The notes below the pieces were generated by a model, which saw nothing but the letters and a program-made list of their open reading frames with translations, had not been told where the DNA came from and did no database searches. This document shows positions 1 to 8,009 of a stretch of DNA of 64,000 bases, piece by piece. Position 1 is the first letter of the stretch, and each line of letters opens with the position of its first letter. The position numbers and the translations under genes are program-made. This DNA comes from Bradyrhizobium sp. Gha (GTDB lineage: Bacteria > Pseudomonadota > Alphaproteobacteria > Rhizobiales > Xanthobacteraceae), in NCBI RefSeq assembly GCF_900113735.1, contig NZ_FOQM01000019.1, forward strand, positions 62,001-126,000, given 5' to 3'.

Positions 1-1497
1 GCCGGGTGCGACTTCGGTGAGCTCGAGCCCGTCGGGCCGCAGCGTGAAGACGCAGCGCTCGGTGACATAGAGCACGCGCTGCCCGCGGGCTGCGGCGAAA
101 GGGCCACTGAAGGTGACGTGCTCGACGTGATCGACGAATTTGCGCGACTTGGCCTCTTCGACAATGGTGAGCTGCCCGTCGGTGACGGCGATGCGCTGCC
201 TGCCGGCGGCAAAGGTGCCGACGAACACGACCTCCTTGGCATTCTGGCTGATGTTGATGAAACCGCCGGCGCCCGCCAGCTTCGGCCCAAACTTGCTGAC
301 ATTGAGATTGCCGGTGCGATCGACCTGCGCGAGCCCGAGGAAGGCCGCATCCAGCCCGCCACCGTCATAGAAGTCGAACTGATAGGGCTGATCGATCACG
401 GCCTGGGTATTGATCGCCGCGCCGAAATCGATGCCGCTCGCGGGAATGCCGCCGATCACGCCGGGCTCCGCGGTCAGCGTGATCAGGTCGATGATGCGCT
501 CTTCGTTGGCGACCGAGGCGATCCCTTCGGGCATGCCGATGCCGAGATTGACGACGCTGTTGGCCTTCAGCTCGAAGGCCGCGCGGCGCGCGATGATCTT
601 GCGCTCGCTCAGCGGCATCTCGGGCAGCGATGCCGCGCGCACTCGGATCTCGCTGGAATAAGCAGGATTATACTGTGTGCCAAAGGTCTGCCAGTGATGC
701 TCGGGCCTGGCCACGACGACGCAATCGACCAGCACGCCGGGAATCTTGACCTGGCGCGGATTGAGGCTGCCGCTCTCGGCGACACGCTCGACCTGGGCGA
801 TGACGATGCCGCCGGAATTGTGCGCGGCCATGGCGATCGCCAGCGCTTCCAGCGTCAGCGCTTCCTTCTCCATGGTGAGGTTACCGTCAGGATCGCCTGT
901 GGTGGCGCGGATGATCCCGACATTGATCGGGAACGTCCGATAGAGCAGGCATTCCTCGCCGCGCAGGGTGATCAGCTCCACCATGTCCTCGGTGGTGCGC
1001 GCATTCAGCTTGCCGCCGCCATGCCTGGGGTCGACGAAGGTGCCGATGCCAACGCGGCTGATATGGCCCGGCCGGTGTGCCGCGATGTCGCGGAACAGGT
1101 GCGTGATCACGCCCTGCGGCAGATTGTAGGCCTCGATCTGGTTGGCGATCGCGAGCTGCTGCAGTTTCGGGGCAAGACCCCAGTGCCCGCCGATCACCCG
1201 GCGGACCAGGCCTTCGTGGGCGAAATGGTTGAGGCCGCGGTGCTTGCCGTCGCCCTGGCCTGCGGCATAGACCAGCGTCAGATTGCGCGGCTTGCCCTGC
1301 GTGTAGGGCGCATCGCCCTCGTTGGCGAGATAGAGTTCCTCCAGCGCCACCGCGATCTCCTCGGCAAAGCCGATACCGACGAAGCCGCCGGTGGCGACCG
1401 TGTCGCCGTCGCGGATCAGCATCACGGCTTCCTCGGCCGTGACGATCTTGCCCTTGCCGGAGTTTGGCAGATAGGCCAAGGCAGGGTGCTGGTTCAC
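1..1497 (-). CDS. Acyl-CoA:carboxylate CoA-transferase (YdiF/propionate CoA-transferase type), 3' end outside window
   Basis: Transfers CoA between an acyl-CoA and a free carboxylate such as acetate, propionate or a 3-oxoacid, in the cytoplasm. The 499 visible residues make up nearly all of a fused alpha-beta class I CoA-transferase (the family is about 520-530 residues). The N-terminal half holds the alpha-like domain and the C-terminal half the beta-like domain. The sequence TAEPGVIGG carries the expected catalytic Glu at about residue 344. The GTG start at 1497 follows a GGGAGGAC ribosome site about 7 bases upstream; no ATG fits. It lies 80 nt downstream of the MFS carrier on the same strand, so the two may be co-transcribed and the carrier may supply the acid that is activated here. 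The stop codon is off the left edge. The family is secure; the substrate is unknown. Confidence 0.9.
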   Translation of the reverse strand, partial: MNQHPALAYLPNSGKGKIVTAEEAVMLIRDGDTVATGGFVGIGFAEEIAVALEELYLANEGDAPYTQGKPRNLTLVYAAGQGDGKHRGLNHFAHEGLVRRVIGGHWGLAPKLQQLAIANQIEAYNLPQGVITHLFRDIAAHRPGHISRVGIGTFVDPRHGGGKLNARTTEDMVELITLRGEECLLYRTFPINVGIIRATTGDPDGNLTMEKEALTLEALAIAMAAHNSGGIVIAQVERVAESGSLNPRQVKIPGVLVDCVVVARPEHHWQTFGTQYNPAYSSEIRVRAASLPEMPLSERKIIARRAAFELKANSVVNLGIGMPEGIASVANEERIIDLITLTAEPGVIGGIPASGIDFGAAINTQAVIDQPYQFDFYDGGGLDAAFLGLAQVDRTGNLNVSKFGPKLAGAGGFINISQNAKEVVFVGTFAAGRQRIAVTDGQLTIVEEAKSRKFVDHVEHVTFSGPFAAARGQRVLYVTERCVFTLRPDGLELTEVAPG

Positions 1498-1524
1498 GCG
1501 TGTCCTCCCATGTTGGTCTTGTCA

Positions 1525-1549
1525 GGAGCGGCCTTGCGGTGGCCGCTCC
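1525..1549. other. Stem-loop between carrier and CoA-transferase genes
   Basis: Perfect 9-bp arms GGAGCGGCC and GGCCGCTCC flank a 7-nt loop in the 80-nt gap between two genes on the minus strand. No T-run follows on either side, so it is more likely an mRNA processing or stabilising hairpin than a strong intrinsic terminator. Confidence 0.5.
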
Positions 1550-1577
1550 CTTGTTGCAATCGGTGCGTTCGGAGCTG

Positions 1578-2879
1578 TCAGACCTTGCGGGTTTCGGTGG
1601 CGAAATAGACCGAGACGATCGTGATGATCGCGAGCGCGATCATGTAGAGCGAGATCGGCCAGGTTGCCGGCGCGTAGGCCGTCATCAGGCCCGTCGCGAT
1701 CAGCGGCGACAGCGCACCGGCAAAGATCGAGGCGAGGTTGTAGCCGAGCGAGACGCCGCTATAGCGCACCTTGGTGCCGAACAGCTCCGACAGGAAGCTC
1801 GCCTGGGGGCCGTACATCGCGGCGTGCCCGATGGCGAGGCCGAGCACGATTGCGATCCAGGTCAGATGTGGGTTCTTGGTCGACAGCAGCATGAACAGCG
1901 GGAACGACATCAGTGCGGAGAACACCGCGCCGAAAATATAGATCGGCCGCCGCCCGACCTTGTCGGACAGCGCGCCGAAAGCCGGGATCGTGAAGGTCTC
2001 GATCGCAGCCGCGATCAGGACGCCGTTCAGCATGTCCTGCTTGTTCATGCCGAGCGATTGCGTCGCAAAGGCGAGCACGAAGGTGGCATAGATGTAGAAG
2101 AAGCCGTTCTCGGCGAAGCGCGCGCCCATCGCGAGCAGGATGTTCTTGGGATACATCCTGAGAGCCTCCAGGATCGGCATCTTCACCTCTTGCTTGGTGT
2201 CCTTGACCTTCTGGAACTCGGGCGATTCCGCGATCGTGAAGCGGATCCAGAGGCCGACCAGCACCAGCGCGATCGAGACCAGGAACGGGATGCGCCAGCC
2301 CCAGGCGAAGAGCTGCGCGTCGCTCAGTGTCGAGGACACCACCGTGAACACCAGCGTGCCGAGCACGAGGCCGAGTGGAGCCCCCAGCTGCGGCCAGCTG
2401 CCGTAAAAGCCGCGTCTGTCCTCGGGGGCGTGCTCGACCGCCATCAGCACGGCGCCGCCCCATTCGCCGCCGAGGCCAAAACCCTGGACCAGGCGGCAGG
2501 TGACGAGCAGGACCGCGGCCCAGATGCCGGCGGTATCGTAGGTCGGCAGGAATCCGATCGCCGCCGTCGCCGCGCCCATGATCAGCAGCGTGAGATACAG
2601 CATGGTCTTGCGGCCGATCTTGTCGCCGTAGTGGCCGAACACGACCCCGCCCAGCGGGCGTGCGATGAAGCCGAGCGCGTAAGTCGCGAACGCCAGCAGC
2701 GTGCCGATCATGGGATCGAACGTCGGAAAGAACAGCTTGTTGAAGATCAGCGCCGCCGCGGTGCCGTAGAGAAAGAAGTCGTACCACTCGATGGCCGTGC
2801 CGATCAGGCTCGCGGTTGCGACCGTGACATGCGACGGCTGCTTGGCCCCGAGTTCATTGACGGTGATCGCTCCACTCAT
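1578..2879 (-). CDS. MFS transporter, metabolite:H+ symporter (MHS) family
   Basis: Inner-membrane carrier of 433 residues with about 12 membrane segments. It probably imports a carboxylate or similar metabolite with protons. The N-terminal EWYDFFLYG (residues 31-39) is characteristic of the MHS group (ShiA, KgtP, ProP and relatives), and the loop GHYGDKIGRK (about 82-91) is the MFS motif A. An in-frame upstream start would add 13 residues, but the ATG at 2879 follows GGGAGGACG and is preferred. A sigma54-type promoter lies about 60 nt upstream and a palindrome further out, next to the gene for a sigma54 activator. The CoA-transferase gene follows. The substrate cannot be read from sequence; an organic acid fits the neighbours. 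Confidence 0.92.
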   Translation of the reverse strand: MSGAITVNELGAKQPSHVTVATASLIGTAIEWYDFFLYGTAAALIFNKLFFPTFDPMIGTLLAFATYALGFIARPLGGVVFGHYGDKIGRKTMLYLTLLIMGAATAAIGFLPTYDTAGIWAAVLLVTCRLVQGFGLGGEWGGAVLMAVEHAPEDRRGFYGSWPQLGAPLGLVLGTLVFTVVSSTLSDAQLFAWGWRIPFLVSIALVLVGLWIRFTIAESPEFQKVKDTKQEVKMPILEALRMYPKNILLAMGARFAENGFFYIYATFVLAFATQSLGMNKQDMLNGVLIAAAIETFTIPAFGALSDKVGRRPIYIFGAVFSALMSFPLFMLLSTKNPHLTWIAIVLGLAIGHAAMYGPQASFLSELFGTKVRYSGVSLGYNLASIFAGALSPLIATGLMTAYAPATWPISLYMIALAIITIVSVYFATETRKV

Positions 2880-2939
2880 CTGGCGTCCTCCCTGTTTGCG
2901 AATGCGCATGTGCGCCATGCGTCATTGTGCAAAGCGAAA

Positions 2940-2955
2940 AGCAAGGGCCGCGCCA
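2940..2955 (-). promoter_or_regulatory. Sigma54 (-24/-12) promoter of the MHS carrier
   Basis: On the minus strand the sequence TGGCGCGGCCCTTGCT matches the RpoN consensus TGGCACG-N4-TTGCW, with GG and GC exactly 10 nt apart. Initiation would fall near 2929, leaving a leader of about 50 nt before the ATG at 2879. The adjacent regulator has the GAFTGA-type loop needed to activate this class of promoter, which supports the call. Confidence 0.8.
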
Positions 2956-3030
2956 GATGCGACACCAATGAGCAAATGACTGAAATTCCGGCAATTCCCG
3001 CATTCGGCGCCAGGAAATGAGTGCTGAACA

Positions 3031-3061
3031 GACTGTCCGGAGTCTGAGACTCCGGACAGTC
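3031..3061. promoter_or_regulatory. Perfect palindrome, likely upstream activator site for the sigma54 regulator
   Basis: Arms GACTGTCCGGAGTC (3031-3044) and GACTCCGGACAGTC (3048-3061) are perfect inverted repeats with a TGA spacer. The site lies about 100-130 nt upstream of the predicted sigma54 start, the usual place for an enhancer, and just past the stop codon of the regulator gene. The TGTC...GACA outer bases resemble sites of Fis-type activators. It could also act as a terminator for the regulator gene, but no T-run follows. Confidence 0.65.
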
Positions 3062-3074
3062 TCCGTCTCGAAAC

Positions 3075-4517
3075 TCAGACGGAAGCGGGCCCTGAGGCGA
3101 GCCCGAATTTGGCGAGCTTCTTGTAGAAGGTCGCGCGCGAGATCTGGAGCAGCTTGGCGGCTTCGGAGATCTGACCGTTGCTGGCGGCAAGCGCCTGCTC
3201 GAGCGTTTGCTTCTCGAACTCCGCCTCGGCCTCGGCATAGGGCAGCACGAAGCCGGCGGCCCGCGCGGTCGAAGCCGGCCTCGCATCCGTGCCGACGGGG
3301 AGGATGCGCGCGAAATCGTCACCGCTCAGCCGCCCGGAATCGCTCAGGATCAGTGCGCGTTCCAGAACGTTGCGAAGCTCGCGGACGTTGCCCGGCCAAT
3401 CGTAGCGGGCAAGCACGGTCAGCGCGCTCGGAGTGATCTTGGCGCTGACATGATCACCGGAGGCGCTGATATCCTCGAGCAGCCGGGCGCTGATGTCGGG
3501 GAGATCGTCGAGACAGTCGCGCAGGGGCGGCAAGTCGATCGAGAGCACGTTGAGGCGGTAATAGAGGTCGGGTCGAAAGGTGCCGTCGCTGACGCGCTTG
3601 CGCAAATCGACATTGGTGGCGGCGACGACGCGTAGATCGACCTTGGAGATCTTGTCCGATCCGAGCGGCTCGATCTCGCGCTCCTGCAGCACACGCAATA
3701 GCTTGGCCTGCAGTTGCAGCGGCATCTCGCCGATCTCGTCCAGAAACAGGGTTCCGCCGTCGGCGATCCGGAATTTCCCCTCGCGCCCCTTGCGATCGGC
3801 CCCGGTATAGGCGCCCGGTGCGGTGCCGAAAAATTCCGATTCGATCAGCGTGTCCGGGATCGCGGCGACATTGACGCTGACGAACGGCTTCTCGGCGCGG
3901 GAGGAGGCATTGTGAATGGCTTGCGCCAGCATCTCCTTGCCCGTCCCGGTCTCGCCGGTGAGCAGGACGGTGACGTTTTGCCGGGCGGCGCGGCCTGCGA
4001 GCTCCTTGGCCTGCGTGATTCCAGGGGTCCTGCCGACGAAGTCGGCGAAGGTGAAGCGCGCGGCACGGGCGTTGGACAATTGCCGCCGCGCCAGCCGCAA
4101 ATCGCTCTCGAGCTGGGCGACGCGCGCAAGCAATGGCTTGAGGCTTTCCAGACGGTCATACAGCACGAAGCCGATCGCTCCGATGACGTTGCGCCTCTCG
4201 TCCTCGATCGGCATGCGCGTCACGACCAGCTGCTCGCCGCCGAGCTCCATGATGTCGAGCAGGATCGGCTCGCCGGTTTCGACGACCTTCCGCATCATGC
4301 TGTTCGGAATGACCTCCTCGATCGGCCGTCCGATCGCCTCGGAGGTGTGCTTGAGACCGAGCGAGGCGAGGTACTTCTCATTGACATAGATCACGCGTCC
4401 GCCCCGATCGATGGCGATCGCGCCCTCGCACAGATGCTCCAGCCGCTCGAACAGCGTCACCATCGCGCGCGCGCGGACATAGGCGGGATCGCTGACGTCA
4501 GGGGACGTGTGGGGCAT
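3075..4517 (-). CDS. Sigma54-dependent transcriptional activator with PAS sensor domain
   Basis: Cytoplasmic enhancer-binding protein of 480 residues. A PAS domain (about 26-125) is followed by a short coiled linker (about 125-155), an AAA+ domain and a Fis-type helix-turn-helix at the C-terminus (ISEAAKLLQISRATFYKKL). Walker A is GETGTGK (188-194), Walker B GGTLFLDEIG (254-263), and GAYTGA (235-240) is the sigma54-contact loop with the usual Phe-to-Tyr change. The architecture resembles PAS-type activators of acid catabolism genes. A longer reading frame starts at 4616, but the ATG at 4517 has a GAGG site and begins at conserved sequence. There is no receiver domain, so the signal is probably a small ligand sensed by PAS. 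It probably controls the carrier and CoA-transferase genes downstream. Confidence 0.93.
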   Translation of the reverse strand: MPHTSPDVSDPAYVRARAMVTLFERLEHLCEGAIAIDRGGRVIYVNEKYLASLGLKHTSEAIGRPIEEVIPNSMMRKVVETGEPILLDIMELGGEQLVVTRMPIEDERRNVIGAIGFVLYDRLESLKPLLARVAQLESDLRLARRQLSNARAARFTFADFVGRTPGITQAKELAGRAARQNVTVLLTGETGTGKEMLAQAIHNASSRAEKPFVSVNVAAIPDTLIESEFFGTAPGAYTGADRKGREGKFRIADGGTLFLDEIGEMPLQLQAKLLRVLQEREIEPLGSDKISKVDLRVVAATNVDLRKRVSDGTFRPDLYYRLNVLSIDLPPLRDCLDDLPDISARLLEDISASGDHVSAKITPSALTVLARYDWPGNVRELRNVLERALILSDSGRLSGDDFARILPVGTDARPASTARAAGFVLPYAEAEAEFEKQTLEQALAASNGQISEAAKLLQISRATFYKKLAKFGLASGPASV

Positions 4518-4624
4518 GGCGCGCCTCGGGGAGCTCCGCCTGTTTATTACCAAAAGGGCTGTGATTTCAAAGGGGGAATCGGCGTGACGGGTTAACGTGC
4601 GTAAGCATTCGCCCAAGATCTATC

Positions 4625-4757
4625 CCGTCACCCTGAGGTGGCCGCTTCTTCAGCGGCCCTCGAAGGGCGACGGGCCCGGCTGGCAGCCCGGCCGTTCATC
4701 CTTCGAGGCTCCGCCCACGATGCTTCGCATCGCGAGCCTCGCACCTCAGGATGACGG
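4625..4757. repeat. Intergenic palindromic repeat (CCCTGAGGTG type)
   Basis: CCCTGAGGTG near 4631-4640 is answered by CACCTCAGGATGACGG at 4742-4757, with several inner inverted segments (GGCCGCTTCTTCAGCGGCC at 4640-4658; cattcgcat-like repeats near 4720). It fills most of the 276-nt gap upstream of the regulator gene. It resembles the multicopy, non-coding palindromes common in Bradyrhizobium intergenic DNA; only one copy of this family is visible here. Confidence 0.55.
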
Positions 4758-4793
4758 AGGAGCGTTAGCGCTCGTCGCACGATAAGGGATAGC

Positions 4794-6539
4794 CTACCGC
4801 CGATACCCGCTCGCCCGCGAATAGCCCTGGCGGTTTTGCTGCATCGGACGGGCGGACACGCTGGCGCGGGATTCGCTGGCGGCGGGGGTAGCGAGCTTCA
4901 GCTCTTCGAGGAAGATCGGCCGCGCGAAATAATAGCCCTGCGCGTAGCGGATCTTGGTCGCTGCCTGGAGATAGGCGAGCTCCTCGTAGGATTCCAGGCC
5001 TTCGGCGATCACGGTCATGCCAAGCGCCTCGCTCAGGGATTCGATCGCGCGCAAAATGCCCTGGCTGCGCGGGCGCTTATGGATGTCGGTGATGAAGGAG
5101 CGATCGATCTTGATCTCGTCGGCAGTGATGTCGGCGAGCGCCGATAAGGACGAATAGCCGGTGCCGAAATCGTCGATGGAGATGCCGACGCCGAGCTTGC
5201 GGAATATCGGCAGGATCTCGTCCTGGAAATGATTCTTGGCGACGAAGGCGTCTTCCGTCACCTCGATCATGAATCTCTGCGGAAAGCCGGTGTTCTCCAG
5301 CGCCCGCGCAAAATCGTGCATGAATTCGGGATTGCCGGCCTGCTTGGCGGCGACGTTGATGCTGATGTTCGCGTCCGCGCCAAAGGTGTCGTTGATCAGG
5401 TCGATCGACTTGACGATCTCAGCCAGCACGAGATGGGTCAGCTCGTCGATCAGCCCGAGCTCGACCGCCAGGTTGATGAACGAACCCGGCGCCTGGATCA
5501 CGCCCTCGTCGTCGCGCAGGCGTACCAGTGCCTCGATCCCCTTTACTTCCTGGGTACGGATGTCGACCTTGGACTGAAAGGCGCAGCAGAAGCGCTTCTC
5601 GAGGATGGCCTGCCGCAGCGACTGCTCGATCTTCATCCGCGCGAGCGCTTCGCGCTCCATGCTGGAATCGAAGAAGGCCGCGGATCCCTTGCCGTTGTTC
5701 TTGATGCGGTACATCGCGATGTCGGCGTTCTGGCGCAGCGTCTCGAAGCTGCTTCCATGGTCGGGAAAGAGGCTGACGCCGACGGAGGTCGAGGCGAACA
5801 CTTCCGAATTGTCGATGAAGAACGGTGCGGTCAGCCGCTCCAGCGTCGATTGCAGGAATTCGGCGACTTCCTCCTGGCTCTGGATCGGGGAGAGCAGCAA
5901 CAGGAATTCGTCGCCGGAGATGCGCGACAGCATGTCGGACTCGCGCAGGTCGCGCCCGAGACGCTTCGACAGCTCGACCAGCAGCGCGTCGCCCACGGCA
6001 TGGCCGTAATAGTCGTTGATGTGCTTGAAATTGTCGACATCGAGAAAGGCGAGGGCAAAACGGTCGTCGCCGCGACCGCGGGAGAGCAGGTTGGAGGCGC
6101 GATGCTCGATGACGCGCCGCGAGGGCAGGCCGGTCAGCTCGTCGAAATAGGCCGAGCGGAACAGCTGGTCCTCGAAATTCTTCTGTTCGGTGATGTCGGC
6201 GGAGGCCGAGATCAGGAGCTCGCGGCCGGCGAGCTGGACCGGGCGATGGGTGGTCAGCAGCACCTGACGCGCGGCGCCGTCCTGGAGGGCTTCCTCGGAG
6301 ACGACAGGCTGTCCGGCCTTGAATGCGCGTTCGCAGGCTTCGCGGCGCTGTGTGAGATCCGGCGACGGGCGGCTGCCGTCCATGCCGAGCTGGGCGGCGG
6401 CGACATCGTTAACCAGGAGAAGCTTGCCCTGCGCGTCCTGCACGGTCAGGCCGGCAGGCAGCATTCTAACGATTTCCTTGAGAAATCCGAGTTCGGCTTC
6501 GTTCGCGCCGCTACATGCATTGTCGTTCATAGAAGCCAT
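4794..6539 (-). CDS. PAS-GGDEF-EAL protein (cyclic di-GMP synthesis/breakdown)
   Basis: Cytoplasmic 581-residue protein without membrane segments. PAS spans about 18-115, GGDEF about 125-290 and EAL about 305-555. The GGDEF signature reads SGDEF (208-212), a variant tolerated in active cyclases, and an inhibitory site RESD (199-202) sits exactly five residues before it. The EAL domain keeps EALVR (336-340), the Glu of IEVTED, the DDFGTGYSS loop and KIDRSF, so phosphodiesterase activity is likely. The net direction of activity cannot be judged from sequence. The C-terminal 25 residues are low-complexity and basic. The start at 6539 has no good ribosome site; an ATG three codons later is an equal choice. 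Confidence 0.92.
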   Translation of the reverse strand: MASMNDNACSGANEAELGFLKEIVRMLPAGLTVQDAQGKLLLVNDVAAAQLGMDGSRPSPDLTQRREACERAFKAGQPVVSEEALQDGAARQVLLTTHRPVQLAGRELLISASADITEQKNFEDQLFRSAYFDELTGLPSRRVIEHRASNLLSRGRGDDRFALAFLDVDNFKHINDYYGHAVGDALLVELSKRLGRDLRESDMLSRISGDEFLLLLSPIQSQEEVAEFLQSTLERLTAPFFIDNSEVFASTSVGVSLFPDHGSSFETLRQNADIAMYRIKNNGKGSAAFFDSSMEREALARMKIEQSLRQAILEKRFCCAFQSKVDIRTQEVKGIEALVRLRDDEGVIQAPGSFINLAVELGLIDELTHLVLAEIVKSIDLINDTFGADANISINVAAKQAGNPEFMHDFARALENTGFPQRFMIEVTEDAFVAKNHFQDEILPIFRKLGVGISIDDFGTGYSSLSALADITADEIKIDRSFITDIHKRPRSQGILRAIESLSEALGMTVIAEGLESYEELAYLQAATKIRYAQGYYFARPIFLEELKLATPAASESRASVSARPMQQNRQGYSRASGYRR

Positions 6540-6798
6540 GAATCTTGTTGTTCAGCGCGCGTTTGCAATGGGCGCGATCATGCGCAGGTCCCTCTTAGCT
6601 TTGGTTAAAGGGTCCGCAGAAATACGGGGGTGTTTTGCGAGAAACCTGCGATGATCTCGGGCGCCCCGCCGATCGTCATTAACGGAAGGTCAACAGCGCA
6701 TGCGAAAGCGTGCGCGGACTGCGCGGACCTGTTTCGTTTCTCTTGCAACCGGTCGCGAGATGGCTTCGTCGACAACCGCCGGGAGAGGTGAACCACCG

Positions 6799-7764
6799 TC
6801 ACCCGTTCCGGGGAATGCGGCACTGCATGATGCAATGCAGTCCGGTCTTCAAATAGGAAACCTCGGTCTTGCCGTCGAAGGCCGAGAGCGCCGATTTCAG
6901 GAGCTTGGTGCCGAAGCCGGGCGCCGAGATGTTACCGATGGTCGGTCCTTCGGTTTCATCCCAGGTGATGGCGAGGCGATCGTCGCTGACCGTCCACGAC
7001 ACCTGCAACAATCCGCGTGGTGAGGAGAACGCGCCGTATTTGCCGGCATTGGTGGCGAGTTCGTGAAACATCAGTGACAGCGTCACCGCAAGCTTCGGCG
7101 GCAGGAACAGCCGCTCGCCATTGAGGGTGAAGCGGACATGGCCGTAAGGGCCGAGCTCCGAGATCAGGAGGTCGCGGATGTCGCAGCCGGCCTTGTCGAC
7201 CCGTGCGATCAGGTCGTCGGTCGCGGCCAGCGAGCGGAGCCGCGGGTCGATCCGGGCCCAGACCTGAGGCTCATCGTGCAGCACCTGGTGCAGCACGGCA
7301 TGCACGGTCGACAGCTTGTTTTTCAGCCGGTGCTGCAACTCGTCGACCAGGACCTTGCGATAATCTTCCTCCTCGATCAGGCGTCTGGAGATCCGGCGCT
7401 GCTCGGCCAGCATGGTGCGATAATGCTCGACGCCCCAGATCGTCAGCGCGGACACGCCCCAATAGAGTGTCAGCAGCGCGAAGCGCGCGCGATCGGCATA
7501 GGCATCGCCGAAATTCACGACGACGCCGAGCACGCCGCCGACCAGCGCCGTCACGACGCCGATACGCAGGCCGCCGAAGGCGGCAGCAAAGAACACGGCC
7601 GGAAAGTACGGTGAGAAGAAGACGTCGGGGCGCACATGCGCGAGCCCCCAGCGCGCCAGGGTCGCGAGCAGCAGGCACGCCACCGCAAAGACGATGCTCA
7701 GGCCGAGCGACGGCGGCGCTACGCCCTGCCAGCCCCTGCGGAATTCGTCGATCAGCTTCCCCAT
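6799..7764 (-). CDS. Membrane HWE-family sensor histidine kinase
   Basis: A 321-residue inner-membrane kinase. Residues about 18-115 form roughly four membrane segments of the DUF4118/KdpD-like type. The kinase core has an H-box ELQHRLKNKLSTVHAV with the likely phospho-His at 145, an N-box HELATNAGKYGA (about 232) and WDETEG (about 269), whose WxE gives the HWE family its name. Such kinases are frequent in Rhizobiales and include light and general-stress sensors. No response-regulator gene is adjacent, so the partner is unknown. No extracytoplasmic sensing loop of size is present, so the signal may come through the membrane or from another protein. Confidence 0.9.
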   Translation of the reverse strand: MGKLIDEFRRGWQGVAPPSLGLSIVFAVACLLLATLARWGLAHVRPDVFFSPYFPAVFFAAAFGGLRIGVVTALVGGVLGVVVNFGDAYADRARFALLTLYWGVSALTIWGVEHYRTMLAEQRRISRRLIEEEDYRKVLVDELQHRLKNKLSTVHAVLHQVLHDEPQVWARIDPRLRSLAATDDLIARVDKAGCDIRDLLISELGPYGHVRFTLNGERLFLPPKLAVTLSLMFHELATNAGKYGAFSSPRGLLQVSWTVSDDRLAITWDETEGPTIGNISAPGFGTKLLKSALSAFDGKTEVSYLKTGLHCIMQCRIPRNG

Positions 7765-7851
7765 GCGGAAGTCTTCGTTGCCGAAGGTGCCAAAATTGTG
7801 ATCGCTGGCCGGCGCCTACCGGAAGGCGAGGCGTAGCCGCGAGCAGGACGC

Positions 7852-7989
7852 CGTAGGGTGGGTTAGACGGCGTCTGCGCAAAGCGCAGGCGCTGACGTAA
7901 CCCACCATTTCTGTCACCGCGAGATTAAAGAGGTGGGTTACGCCCTGCGAACTGCGCTTCGCGCGGTCACAGGGCTAACCCACCCTACG
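7852..7989. repeat. Double palindromic repeat (GTAGGGTGGGTTA family)
   Basis: Outer arms CGTAGGGTGGGTTAG (7852-7866) and CTAACCCACCCTACG (7975-7989) are perfect 15-bp inverted repeats. Inner arms CGTAACCCACC (7896-7906) and GGTGGGTTACG (7932-7942) are also perfect. The element therefore reads as two head-to-head hairpins of the same family as 18618-18653. It separates the HWE kinase gene from the P450 gene. Confidence 0.75.
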
Positions 7990-8009
7990 AAAGAAATGCG
8001 AGCCGAGCG

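Noticed and set aside
118-1608. Long plus-strand reading frame of 496 codons over the CoA-transferase gene
   Set aside because: It is antisense to a gene whose protein is clearly a CoA-transferase; its translation is repetitive in Asp, Arg and Gly with no family features.
6540-6798. Possible small gene between the c-di-GMP protein and the HWE kinase
   Set aside because: The only frames overlap the kinase end or lack a ribosome site and any recognisable features.
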